A stretch of DNA of 36,522 bases from Gemmatimonadota bacterium (GTDB lineage: Bacteria > Gemmatimonadota > Gemmatimonadetes > Longimicrobiales > Longimicrobiaceae): NCBI GenBank assembly GCA_019348265.1, contig JAHWJV010000002.1, positions 1-36,522 of the forward strand. Reading direction: 5' to 3'. The stretch's first letter is position 1. The number at the start of each line of letters is the position of its first letter. Position numbers and translations under genes: made by a program. Under the pieces are notes generated by a model. The model was not told where the DNA came from, did not search any database, and saw nothing but the letters and a program-made list of their open reading frames with translations. Positions 17,314 to 24,695 of the stretch are shown in pieces.

Positions 17314-17464
17314 GGCTGTCGGCTATCGGCTATCGGCTATCGGTCGACGAACCCATCTACGACCGGCCGGCCGTTCTGGTTGCAACTTTCTGGGTGCCAT
17401 CTACCTCGCGCCGCGGCGGGTCCCAGGAGCAGGACCGATAGCCGACAGCCGATAGCCGATAGCC
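17314..17464. repeat. GGCTATC heptad arrays as inverted arms between yidD and yidC
   Basis: Four heptads (GGCTGTC, then GGCTATC three times) at 17314-17341. Four complementary heptads (GATAGCC type, one variant GACAGCC) lie at 17437-17464. The arms are 95 bp apart and could pair over 28 bp with two mismatched positions. The right arm ends 2 bases from the yidD stop. The left arm ends 2 bases from the yidC start. Confidence 0.92.
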
Positions 17465-17466
17465 TC

Positions 17467-17667
17467 CTATTCCACCGGATCGTACCCGCCCTTCGCGAAG
17501 GGATGACAGCGCAGGATGCGGCGAAACGCCATCCATCCGCCGCGGGCGGCGCCGTACTTCTGCACTGCCTCCAGCCCGTAGGCGGAGCAGGTCGGGTAGT
17601 AGCGGCAGGAGGGGGGCGTCAGCGGTGAGATGCGCTTCCGATAGAAGCGGATCGCGCCAAGCATCAT
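17467..17667 (-). CDS. yidD: YidD membrane protein insertion efficiency factor
   Basis: A small (66-70 aa) membrane-associated helper of YidC-dependent insertion. It shows the family signature: [21 protein letters not shown] followed by [12 protein letters not shown], with the conserved Cys residues, and [17 protein letters not shown] near the end. The chosen ATG at 17667 overlaps the rnpA TGA as ATGA. An alternative GTG at 17679, 2 bases after GAGGAG, would add four residues. It lies between rnpA and yidC, the canonical order. Confidence 0.95.
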   Translation of the reverse strand: MMLGAIRFYRKRISPLTPPSCRYYPTCSAYGLEAVQKYGAARGGWMAFRRILRCHPFAKGGYDPVE

Positions 17668-18059
17668 CCCCTGGAGCACAACTCCTCCCGCAGCTGAACC
17701 AGCTCCTCGCGCAAAGCCTCGAAGGTCGCGTGGTATGCCTCCGGGCGGGCCCGCACCAGCAGGTCCAGCGAGCGGCCTGCGGCGTCCAGCGCCGGGAGCA
17801 TCTCCCTGCGCCCGATCTCCCGCAGCCGCCGCTTCACCAGGTTGCGGCGGACGATCTTCTGCTTGTGCTTCGGAACCACCACGCCCCAGCGCGAACGCGA
17901 GACGGGGGAAGCGGAGACGAACACGTCCAGGTGACGCGTCCTCTTCCGTTTCCCCCGTCTGAACAACGCTCGAATCTCCTCGGACGCCGTGATCCGCGCC
18001 TCCGGCGGGAAGCGATGACGCCCCCCCTCGCCACCACCCTGCGCCCGCTCTTCGCTCAA
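17664..18059 (-). CDS. rnpA: Ribonuclease P protein component
   Basis: The protein subunit that helps RNase P RNA bind precursor tRNA. 131 aa, slightly long because of a Gly/Glu-rich N-terminal stretch; the start is a TTG at 18059 with no clear ribosome site, so the true start could be a little downstream. Core features: [16 protein letters not shown] at the beginning of the fold, the aromatic-sheet segment [21 protein letters not shown], and the RNA-binding [10 protein letters not shown] motif (consensus RNxxKRxxRE). It sits 28 bases after rpmH, the classic pair. Confidence 0.95.
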   Translation of the reverse strand: MSEERAQGGGEGGRHRFPPEARITASEEIRALFRRGKRKRTRHLDVFVSASPVSRSRWGVVVPKHKQKIVRRNLVKRRLREIGRREMLPALDAAGRSLDLLVRARPEAYHATFEALREELVQLREELCSRG

Positions 18060-18087
18060 GGCACCGGGCGGAAAAGCGATCCGCCGG

Positions 18088-18246
18088 CTAGCGGCCGTGC
18101 TTGGAGCCGATCGTGATGACCAGCTGGTGCCGGCCCTTCTTCCGGCGCGCGTTCAGGACCTTGCGGCCCCACTTGGTCGCCATCCGGGCGCGGAACCCGT
18201 GCTTGTTGATGCGCTTGCGGTTGCGCGGACGATAAGTCGGCTTCAT
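18088..18246 (-). CDS. rpmH: 50S ribosomal protein L34
   Basis: 52 aa, very basic, reading [18 protein letters not shown] at the start, then [19 protein letters not shown]. This is the L34 signature; the C-terminus is slightly longer than the usual 44-46 residues ([13 protein letters not shown]). It heads the rpmH-rnpA-yidD-yidC transcript behind a well-formed promoter. In many bacteria rpmH is divergent from dnaA; here dnaA is 6.4 kb away with other genes between. Confidence 0.97.
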   Translation of the reverse strand: MKPTYRPRNRKRINKHGFRARMATKWGRKVLNARRKKGRHQLVITIGSKHGR

Positions 18247-18302
18247 CGGAAAACTCTATTCGGGAGCTGCTCCCTACGGAAAATTAGGGGCGTAGACCGG
18301 GG

Positions 18303-18331
18303 AATATAGCAGGGGCGGCGGCGGGGGTCAA
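18303..18331 (-). promoter_or_regulatory. Sigma-70 promoter of the rpmH operon
   Basis: On the minus strand TTGACC (18326-18331), a spacer of exactly 17 bp and TATATT (18303-18308) form a strong match. It leaves a leader of roughly 50 bases before the rpmH ATG. It is one of the best promoter matches in the window. Confidence 0.75.
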
Positions 18332-18343
18332 CGGGAAAAGGAC

Positions 18344-18371
18344 GTCAGTCTTCAGTCGTCAGTCTTCAGTC
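18344..18371. repeat. GTCAGTC/TTCAGTC heptad array
   Basis: Four exact head-to-tail heptads alternating GTCAGTC and TTCAGTC, located just upstream of the rpmH promoter. No inverted partner was found nearby, and unlike most of the other arrays it does not abut a stop codon. Confidence 0.85.
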
Positions 18372-18501
18372 TCCTACTACTATCGCTGAGGGCGGATTCG
18401 CGGCGCGGACTCAGATTGCGCCGATGGTATGCAGGATGCATCGGTAGCGGGGCACCGGAATGAATGGCGCGAAGGATACCTCACCTGTGCTGGAGTGGAG
18501 A

Positions 18502-19221
18502 GTGACGAAATCCCCACGCTGGATCGTCCTGCTGTCGCTGTTGCTGATCGGCTTCACCTCGTGCCAAATGTTCAGGAGCGGCAGGAATCAAGGCGATCTC
18601 GAATATTGGGAGGAGAGGGCCCGGCGGCACGGCGGCCGCGCCGTGTACGATCTCGGCCACTCGGAGGCCGAGCTGGATTCGGTCACACGTTACCAGATGG
18701 ATGTCCTCTTCCCCGTGCTTCGCCGCCACCTGAAGGGTGATGAGAAACTAGTCCTGGACTTCGGCTCCGGTACGGGCCGCTTCACCCCAGCGCTCGCGGA
18801 GCTGATCGACGGCCGCGCGCTCGGGGTCGATCCGATCCAGCGCTTCCTGGATCTCGCGCCGCGCACCGAGAGGGTCGAATACCGGCTGCTCGAGAACGGA
18901 CGGATTCCACTTCCCGACCAGTCTGCAGACGTCGTCTGGATCTCGCTCGTGCTCACGGCCATCCCTGAGGACTCCACGTTGCGGCGGAGCGTCGCCGAAA
19001 TCGAGCGCGTGCTGCGTCCGGGTGGATTGCTCTTCCTGGTGGAGAACACCCACGACCGGCCGAACCTGCCGCACCTCGCCTACCGGCCCGTCGAGTTCTA
19101 CGCTTCGCTCTTCCCCTCCGTTCCGCTCCAGCACGAGGGAGGCTACTACGACCGGGGGGAGCGTATTTCCATCCTCGTGGGCCGGAAGCGGGCAGGAGCG
19201 ACTCCATCGGCGGCATTCTAG
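18502..19221 (+). CDS. Class I SAM-dependent methyltransferase with N-terminal signal/lipoprotein-like segment
   Basis: 239 aa from GTG 18502, which has a GGAGTGGAGA ribosome site; an ATG at 18460 would add 14 residues. The fold signature is VLDFGSGTGRFTPAL (motif I, SAM-binding), ALGVDPIQRFLDLA (acidic loop) and ADVVWISLVLTAI with RVLRPGGLLFLVEN, as in Methyltransf_11 proteins. What is odd is the N-terminus: a basic start, WIVLLSLLLIGFTSC and then a polar linker, which reads like a signal peptide with a weak lipobox (FTSC). A methyltransferase needs cytosolic SAM, so either it is a membrane-anchored enzyme facing the cytoplasm, or the segment has another use. It stands alone on the plus strand. 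The substrate is unknown. Confidence 0.85.
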   Translation: MTKSPRWIVLLSLLLIGFTSCQMFRSGRNQGDLEYWEERARRHGGRAVYDLGHSEAELDSVTRYQMDVLFPVLRRHLKGDEKLVLDFGSGTGRFTPALAELIDGRALGVDPIQRFLDLAPRTERVEYRLLENGRIPLPDQSADVVWISLVLTAIPEDSTLRRSVAEIERVLRPGGLLFLVENTHDRPNLPHLAYRPVEFYASLFPSVPLQHEGGYYDRGERISILVGRKRAGATPSAAF

Positions 19222-19296
19222 CGACACCAGGCGCGGGATCTCGGATCGGCAGCCTTCGCACCAGTCGGCGAGCTTTCGGCCCGGCGCTCACCGAGT

Positions 19297-20739
19297 TTAT
19301 TCGGCGTGGCCATCCCCTCGAACGCCGTCACCTTGGGGGTAGCGGCGTTTGAGGCGTATGAAGACGAGCAGCGCTCCTCCGATCCCGAGAACCCCCGCTC
19401 CGACCAGCGCGCCGATCCCGGTATATGCCACGCTGGAGTACAGGAGATAAGCCGACGTCGCACTGAGGAACAACGGCGTGAGCGGGTACCCGGGAACGCG
19501 GAATGGGCGTGGTGTGCTCGGATCGCTATGGCGGAGCACGATGACGGAGAAGCCCGACAGCATGAAGAAGAGCCAGAACACCGGAGCCGTGTAACTGACC
19601 ATCGTCTCGAATCCTCCGCGTGCGAGCGTGCCCAGCACGACCAGCGCGAGGGCCCAGCCGGCCTGCGCGAGGAGGGCATTCGTCGGGGTGTTGACGCGCT
19701 CGTTCCAGCGACCCAGCCAGGCGAGAGAGGGGAAGTCACGCCCCAGGGCGTACCCGGTGCGCGCACCCGTAAAGACGGTGGTGTTGGCGGAGGTGAGCGC
19801 GGAAACCGCGATGAGTAAACTGATGATCTGCGGAGCCAGCCCCCCGAAGGCTCGCTCCATCAGGTCGGCCGCAACCGCGTCGGAGCGGGCCACGCCCACG
19901 AGGCCGAGCCCCCGCAAGTACGCGAGGTTCACGAGGAGATAGAGGGCAGTGATCAGGCCGATGCTCAACAGCAGCGTGCGCAGCATGTTGCGCTCGGGTT
20001 GGCGCACCTCGGCCGAAACGTAAGCCGCTTCGCTCCAGCCTCCGTACGTGAGCAGCACGAGAACCAGTGCTGTGCCGAAGCTGCCGCCCCCGGACGGATG
20101 CACCAGCGGCGCCTGCGCCGATTCCGCTGGCGAAGTGACGAGGACGAGGCCGACCATCGCGATGATGAACAGCCCGAACACCTCCGTGGTGGTCAGCACC
20201 TTCTGCACGCGCTTGCTCTCGCGGACACCGACGGCGTTCAGGGCTGTCAGTCCCACTACGGCCAACCCCGCGTACACTGCTGACGAGTGGGTTCCGAGGT
20301 AAAATAAGCGCGAGGCGTAATCGCCAAAGATGAAGGCTAGGAGCGCAATCGAGCCGGTCTGGATGACGCCTAAGCGCGCCCACGCGAATAGGAAGCCGAC
20401 GTGCGGTCCATACGCTCGCGAGAGGTAGTGATAGTCACCGCCGGCGTTCGGGTAGGTGGTGGCGAGTTCCGCGTAGCAGAGTGCCCCGATCACGGAAACC
20501 CCGCCTCCAAGAGCCCAGGCAAGCAGCACCAGAGCCTCGCTCCCCGCGCTCGCCGCCACCAACGCCGGAGTCTTGAAGATCCCCGCCCCAATGACGATGC
20601 CCACCGTAAGCGCGACAGCATCCGCTACTTCCAGGGTGGGCCGCGGGATGCCGGGTCCAGCCGCCGCGGTCGACGAAGTGGATGCCGGGTTCTCACCCTG
20701 TGGAGCTTGACTGGCAGACTGCAGCGGCAACTGGGCCAT
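19297..20739 (-). CDS. APC-family amino acid permease
   Basis: 480 aa with about 12 membrane helices, a proton-coupled amino acid/polyamine/organocation transporter of the inner membrane. The first helix has the substrate-binding GIVIGAGIF motif (about residue 46-54). It continues with EALVLLAWALGGGVSVIGALCYAELATTYPNAGGDYHYL, the usual APC consensus covering helices 2-3 (GG-YxYL type). The middle has LLTYGGWSEAAYVSAEVRQPERNM (helix 6 region). The 30-residue N-terminus is Ala/Ser/Pro-rich and cytosolic. Closest by eye to the LAT/basic or neutral amino acid exchanger branch, but the substrate cannot be read from the sequence. It is convergent with the methyltransferase gene. Confidence 0.93.
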   Translation of the reverse strand: MAQLPLQSASQAPQGENPASTSSTAAAGPGIPRPTLEVADAVALTVGIVIGAGIFKTPALVAASAGSEALVLLAWALGGGVSVIGALCYAELATTYPNAGGDYHYLSRAYGPHVGFLFAWARLGVIQTGSIALLAFIFGDYASRLFYLGTHSSAVYAGLAVVGLTALNAVGVRESKRVQKVLTTTEVFGLFIIAMVGLVLVTSPAESAQAPLVHPSGGGSFGTALVLVLLTYGGWSEAAYVSAEVRQPERNMLRTLLLSIGLITALYLLVNLAYLRGLGLVGVARSDAVAADLMERAFGGLAPQIISLLIAVSALTSANTTVFTGARTGYALGRDFPSLAWLGRWNERVNTPTNALLAQAGWALALVVLGTLARGGFETMVSYTAPVFWLFFMLSGFSVIVLRHSDPSTPRPFRVPGYPLTPLFLSATSAYLLYSSVAYTGIGALVGAGVLGIGGALLVFIRLKRRYPQGDGVRGDGHAE

Positions 20740-21054
20740 TTCCCGCGGATTCAGGTGCCTTTCGGACGCAATTACCCAATCCTGTCATGTCTGCCGTGCC
20801 TCTCGTACCCCCTCGAAAACGGCGGCGGGGGCTCGCGTTCGGCTGCATCAGAGCACGAGCAGATGGAGAAGGGCTCGGCTCTAGCACTTACGACGAGGGT
20901 TGAGCGCGCCAACAGGAGATGCATGAGAAATACCAAGTGATCGGTTCGTATATACTCGCCTGGAGCGCACGGCCCGGTGAACTCACTCCGGGTAGACGCT
21001 TCATCCTCGCTGTAACTCGGTAGCCCGGCCTGCGCCGGGACCCTCCCGCGCCGC
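20740..21054. other. 315-bp intergenic region, no gene seen
   Basis: Between the permease start and the end of the radical SAM gene, both leftward. It should hold the permease promoter. A short GC hairpin (CCCGGC 21024-21029, GCCGGG 21034-21039, loop CTGC) lies just after the radical SAM stop and may help termination; there is no U-run. Short open frames lack support. Confidence 0.4.
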
Positions 21055-22398
21055 CTAGTCGAGATGGCCGGCGCGGGCCCGCGCGGGGCGCCCCCCGAGC
21101 AGCTCGTGGCGTCGGCGCATGAACCGTGCTTTCCGCTCCCGGGTGGTCTCGGTGCTGTAGAGCCGCGCTGCGAGGTCGCGGAAGCCCGTCTCCAGGTCGC
21201 GAACGCTCATCTGCTCGGGCTGGTAGTTCACGTCGAACAGGGTACAGAGCTCCCAGGCGTCCTCGCGAAGGATGCGGCCCTCGCGCTGCAGGCGCTGGTG
21301 CAGGGGGGTGCCGGGGAAGGCGGTCATGACGGTGATCTGCACCTCGAAAAGCCCGCTGTCGCGGACGAAGGTCCAGACGTCGTCGAAGCTCTCCGGCCCC
21401 GTTCCGTCCAGGCCCAGGACGAAGCAGCCGTTCACGGTGATACCGCGGTCCTGGATCCGGCGGACCGAGCGGGCGTAGCGGTCGAGCTGCTTCGCCTTCC
21501 AGTTGGTGCGCTCCTCCAGCCCCTGGAGCCCCCCGAGCGAGGGGCTCTCGAACCCAATCAGCACCTGGGCGCAGCCACTCTGGGCCATCAGGTCCAGGAG
21601 CTCGTCGTCCTCCGCGATCGAGAGGTCGGATTCGGTGAACCAGCGCACGTTCTCGCGGCCGAGCGCACGGAGCAGCTGCTTCGAGTGCGCGCGGCGAACG
21701 AAGCTGTTGTCGTCCGCGAGCTCGATGAACGGCGCGGGCCAGATCTCCTTGATGCGGCGAATCTCCGCGATGACCTTTTCGACGGGCTTCACCTTGTAAG
21801 TGGGGGAGATGCGCATTGACGCCGCGCAGAAGTCGCAGCGCCACGGGCACCCGCGCTGCGTCTGTACGGTGATGCGGTTGTAGCGCTCGACGTCCAGCAG
21901 GTGGAAGGCGGGCATCGGGGCGTCGGCGAGGTCGAAGCTCTGGCCGCGGGCGTCGACTACGGCGAGATCGCCGCGACGCAGGTCCCGGAGCACGGCCGGC
22001 CAGGCGGACTCCCCCTCACCGATCACCACCGCGTCGGCGTGCTGCATCGCCTCTTCAGGGGCGGCGCTCACGTGCAACCCGCCGAGCACCACGAGGGTAC
22101 CCGCCGCGCGGTAAGCGTCGGCCAGCCGGTACGCCTCGCGGATCTGGGCGCTGAAGCTCGAGATGGCGACCACGTCGAATTCGCCCGGCAGCCGATCCAG
22201 CCCGCCGACGTCCGGTACCTCGAGGTACTCGATCTCGAATTCCTCCGGCGTCATCCCGGCCAGGGTGAGCAGCCCGAGGCTCGGGAGGGAGGCGATCACC
22301 CTGCTTCGCTCAACGAAGCCGGGGAGGGTGAGCCCGAGCTCCATCAGCTCCTTGTTGTACGCGCGCACGCCGCTCAGCGCGATAAAGCCGATCCTCAT
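21055..22398 (-). CDS. B12-binding-domain radical SAM protein
   Basis: 447 aa from ATG 22398; the open frame extends further upstream, but that part is the other gene out of frame. Residues 1-145 are a cobalamin-binding-like Rossmann domain (DVVAISSFSAQIREAYRLAD, VVLGGLHVSAAPEEA, ADAVVIGEGE). The radical SAM cluster motif is at C184, C188 and C191 (RGCPWRCDFCAAS), followed by a TIM-barrel core with FIELADDNSF, VLIGFESPS and GCFVLGLDG. It shares the domain layout of BchE and hopanoid-type methylases and cyclases. Product and substrate are unknown. Its start overlaps the stop of a small membrane-protein gene (ATGA), so the two are made together, which points to a lipid or membrane-linked substrate (inference). 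Confidence 0.92.
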   Translation of the reverse strand: MRIGFIALSGVRAYNKELMELGLTLPGFVERSRVIASLPSLGLLTLAGMTPEEFEIEYLEVPDVGGLDRLPGEFDVVAISSFSAQIREAYRLADAYRAAGTLVVLGGLHVSAAPEEAMQHADAVVIGEGESAWPAVLRDLRRGDLAVVDARGQSFDLADAPMPAFHLLDVERYNRITVQTQRGCPWRCDFCAASMRISPTYKVKPVEKVIAEIRRIKEIWPAPFIELADDNSFVRRAHSKQLLRALGRENVRWFTESDLSIAEDDELLDLMAQSGCAQVLIGFESPSLGGLQGLEERTNWKAKQLDRYARSVRRIQDRGITVNGCFVLGLDGTGPESFDDVWTFVRDSGLFEVQITVMTAFPGTPLHQRLQREGRILREDAWELCTLFDVNYQPEQMSVRDLETGFRDLAARLYSTETTRERKARFMRRRHELLGGRPARARAGHLD

Positions 22399-22784
22399 GG
22401 GGCCCCCCAGCCGGCGAGCATGGCCACGACCCCGGCGAGCAGCCCGGCAACGGGAATGGGGAAGAGGTGCCGGAACGGCTTCCGCCAGGCGGTGAGGAAG
22501 CAGCAGGTGGGCATGGTGATCGCGCCGATGATGAAGCCGATCGAGGCGACGCGCAGCGCAAACGCCGGGAGCGCCACCACCATCGTAGTCACGGCGAACA
22601 TCATGTTGAGGAAGCCGAGGCCGAAGAAGGAGATGTGCCCGAGCCGCGTCATCCTTCTGCGGAAGGACGCATACCCCTCCATCCAGTCTTCCCGGTGGAA
22701 GTAGAGGCCGATGATCGCTCCGGAGGCGACACCCCCGAGCATGCCGATCCAGCCGGCGAGAAGATTGTCCGTCGCTATGCTCAT
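22395..22784 (-). CDS. Four-helix membrane protein coupled to the radical SAM enzyme
   Basis: 129 aa from ATG 22784 behind GGAGGAG. Four hydrophobic helices: about residues 8-28 (LAGWIGMLGGVASGAIIGLYF), 49-68 (HISFFGLGFLNMMFAVTTMV), 75-98 (FALRVASIGFIIGAITMPTCC) and 107-126 (LFPIPVAGLLAGVVAMLAG). Between helices 1 and 2 is a charged cytosolic stretch, HREDWMEGYASFRRRMTRLG. No known family was recognised. Two histidines near helix ends and the Cys pair in helix 3 could matter for a cofactor but are not a standard motif. Tight coupling to the downstream radical SAM gene suggests a shared pathway, perhaps substrate delivery or export. Confidence 0.8.
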   Translation of the reverse strand: MSIATDNLLAGWIGMLGGVASGAIIGLYFHREDWMEGYASFRRRMTRLGHISFFGLGFLNMMFAVTTMVVALPAFALRVASIGFIIGAITMPTCCFLTAWRKPFRHLFPIPVAGLLAGVVAMLAGWGAP

Positions 22785-22945
22785 TGCGTGACTCCTCCAG
22801 GCCGGTCGCGAAACCATGGGCGACTCGGACAAGTTCTGGGTGAAAAGTGCGGCCAGATCGGTGGCGGGTCGGGACACGATGACACACCTGGCTCCACGCG
22901 GTCTCAATCGCCGATCAATCGCTCGTCGCGGGCGATACGAGTCGC

Positions 22946-23459
22946 TCAGTAGAGGTATCCGAGTCCCATGTAGAAGGGTGCGGTCGCCTCGCTGGAGTGC
23001 CCGATTTCGATCGCGGCGACGAAGTTCTCCCCCATCCCGAGGCGGACACCCCCGCCGAACCCGCGGTGCAGATCGCTGAATAGCTGGCTCGCTCGGGGCT
23101 GGTCCTGCCACACCCGCCCGGAATCCACGAACCCGCTGAGGACCAGGTGCGACGGCTTGCCAAGGAGCGCGAGCTCCGCCGCGCGCCAGCGCAATTCGGC
23201 GTTCCAGAGGAATAGGCCACGCCCGGCGTAGCGGTTCTTCGGCACGCCGCGGATGGTCTTCGCGCCCCCCAGTCCCTCCTGCTGCTTGAAGGAGGTCTGC
23301 ACCTGCTGGAGGTCGTAGAAGGGGGCGTCGCCCCGGACGCCCTGAACGGTGAACCGGTTCGCGAAGATCAGGCGGTCGGAGCGGAGGGGGAGGTAACGCC
23401 GATCCGTCAGCGGTTCACAGTCCAGCCGACCGTCAGCTCCGCGGCGAGGAAAGTGGTCC
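22946..23459 (-). pseudogene. Omp85/BamA-type surface-antigen barrel remnant, 5' truncated and frameshifted
   Basis: The readable part is the C-terminal end of an outer-membrane beta-barrel. LTDRRYLPL, RLIFANRFTVQGVRGD and PFYDL come first, then GGAKTIRGVPKNRYAGRG (containing the conserved RG of loop 6), an LVLSGFVDSGRVW strand, and a final strand ending FYMGLGYLY with the terminal aromatic. About 165 residues are left; POTRA domains and most of the barrel are absent. Just upstream, FLAAELTVGWTVNR in the +1 frame looks like the preceding strand, which would mean a frameshift near 23420. Homology stops around 23450, where a plus-strand TPR remnant begins. It is probably a dead gene. The longer open frame reaching 23635 is read through the neighbouring gene's antisense. 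Confidence 0.7.
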
Positions 23460-23516
23460 CACTTCCACGCGCTGCACGAGCAGTGGGGCGAGACGTACGA
23501 CCGGGAGGGCGGGGAC

Positions 23517-24578
23517 GTGTTCGCGGTCCAGGACGAGATCGCGCGCGCGGTCGTCGGCGCGCTGCGCGGACATCTCACCGAACGGGAGAGCGCGGCGCTG
23601 GTCCGGTCGTCCACACCCAACGTCGAGGCGTACAACCTCTACCTCAAGGGCCGCTACCACTGGTACCGTCGAACCACCGACGGGCTGCGCCAGGCGATCT
23701 CGTTCTTCGAGCAGGCGGTGGCGCGCGATCCCACCTATGCGCTCGCCTATACCGGAATCGGGGACGTCTACAGCCTGCTGGGCTCGCACGACTACGGTGC
23801 CGTACCGCCAGCGGAGGCGTTCCCGGCGGCGCGGCGCGCGCTCGCGCGAGCGTTGGAGCTGGACCCCGGATCGGCCGCCACTCACGCCACCCTGGGCAAC
23901 GTCCACTTCATCTTCGACTGGGACTGGACCGCCGCCGAGCGGGAGTTCCGGCGCGCGCTCCAGTTGGAGCCGGCGTGCGCGCCGGCGCATCACTGGTACG
24001 CGCTCGGACTGATGGCGACCGGGCGCGGGGAGGAAGCGATGACGGCCATTCGCCGGGCGCGCGAGCTCGAGCCGCTCTCGATGGTGCTCAGCACCGCGCT
24101 CGCCCGCGTCCTCTATTTCGCGGGCGAGTCCAGGCGCGCGATCGAAGAGTACCGCCGCGGGTTGGAGATGGACCCCACCTTCGTGACCGCGCATCTGGGG
24201 CTCGGCCTCACCCTGGTACAGAGCGGCGATCCGGAGCCGGCGATCGCGGAGTACCAGGCAGCGAAGGTGCTGCTCGGCGGCGAGCCGCCGCTGGTCCTGG
24301 CGCTGATCGCCCACGCGAGCGCCGTCGCCTCCGACCGGGCGGAGGCGCGCTCGATCCTCGCGCGGCTACAGTCCGACTCGACCCGGAGCTACGTCCCCGC
24401 CGAATACATCGCTCTGGTGCACCTGGGGCTCGGCGAGCGAGGCGAGGCCGTCCACGCGCTCGAGCGCGCGTTCGCGAACCGCTCCGGGGCTATGGCTTTT
24501 CTGCGGGTCGACCCACTTCTCCACCCGCTCCGCGGCGACCCCGCGTTCGAGTCGCTGCTGGGCAGGATCACCCTCTGA
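23517..24578 (+). CDS. TPR-repeat protein, N-terminally truncated remnant of a larger regulator
   Basis: 353 aa of helical repeats, at least six or seven TPR units. EAYNLYLKGRYHWYRRTTDGL and ALAYTGIGDVYSLLG appear early, and later ones have the usual FRRALQLEPACAPAHHWYALGL and YRRGLEMDPTFVTAHLGLGL forms. Upstream in the same frame QWGETYDREGGDVFAVQDEIA is the typical bridge between an N-terminal sensor/output domain (protein kinase, CadC-like or cyclase) and the TPRs. Here that N-terminal part is missing: the frame is open only from 23397 and meets the Omp85 remnant. GTG 23517 has no ribosome site. It could be a nonfunctional fragment or a short TPR protein. Codon use is ordinary for the window. 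Confidence 0.65.
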   Translation: MFAVQDEIARAVVGALRGHLTERESAALVRSSTPNVEAYNLYLKGRYHWYRRTTDGLRQAISFFEQAVARDPTYALAYTGIGDVYSLLGSHDYGAVPPAEAFPAARRALARALELDPGSAATHATLGNVHFIFDWDWTAAEREFRRALQLEPACAPAHHWYALGLMATGRGEEAMTAIRRARELEPLSMVLSTALARVLYFAGESRRAIEEYRRGLEMDPTFVTAHLGLGLTLVQSGDPEPAIAEYQAAKVLLGGEPPLVLALIAHASAVASDRAEARSILARLQSDSTRSYVPAEYIALVHLGLGERGEAVHALERAFANRSGAMAFLRVDPLLHPLRGDPAFESLLGRITL

Positions 24579-24618
24579 CCACCCCCTCCGGAGCGGCTGT
24601 CGGCGAGGGAACTTCGGC

Positions 24619-24647
24619 TTGACTTTTCCACACCCCAATCCTACGTT
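24619..24647 (+). promoter_or_regulatory. Putative dnaA promoter overlapping a DnaA box
   Basis: TTGACT (24619-24624), a 17-bp spacer and TACGTT (24642-24647). A DnaA-box-like TTTTCCACA (24624-24632, 8 of 9 to TTATCCACA) covers the -35/spacer junction. DnaA binding there would block the promoter, the usual negative autoregulation of dnaA. Confidence 0.6.
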
Positions 24648-24695
24648 GCCGCCTCCCACTCGGTACCGCTTTTTCGCTGGCTCTTCGAGGATTTC

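Noticed and set aside
17314-17464. CRISPR-like repeat array
   Set aside because: Units are 7 bp and contiguous, without unique spacers, and no cas genes are present.
20941-21054. tRNA candidate with GGTTCGTA
   Set aside because: No acceptor or anticodon stem can be drawn, and the T-loop consensus GGTTCRANYCC is not met.
22399-22887. N-terminal extension of the radical SAM protein
   Set aside because: It overlaps the membrane-protein gene out of frame and has no homology; the ATG at 22398 overlaps its stop.
23453-24622. A 389-codon frame in another plus-strand frame of the TPR gene
   Set aside because: It is Arg/Gly-rich out-of-frame translation; the TPR consensus is read in the 23517 frame.
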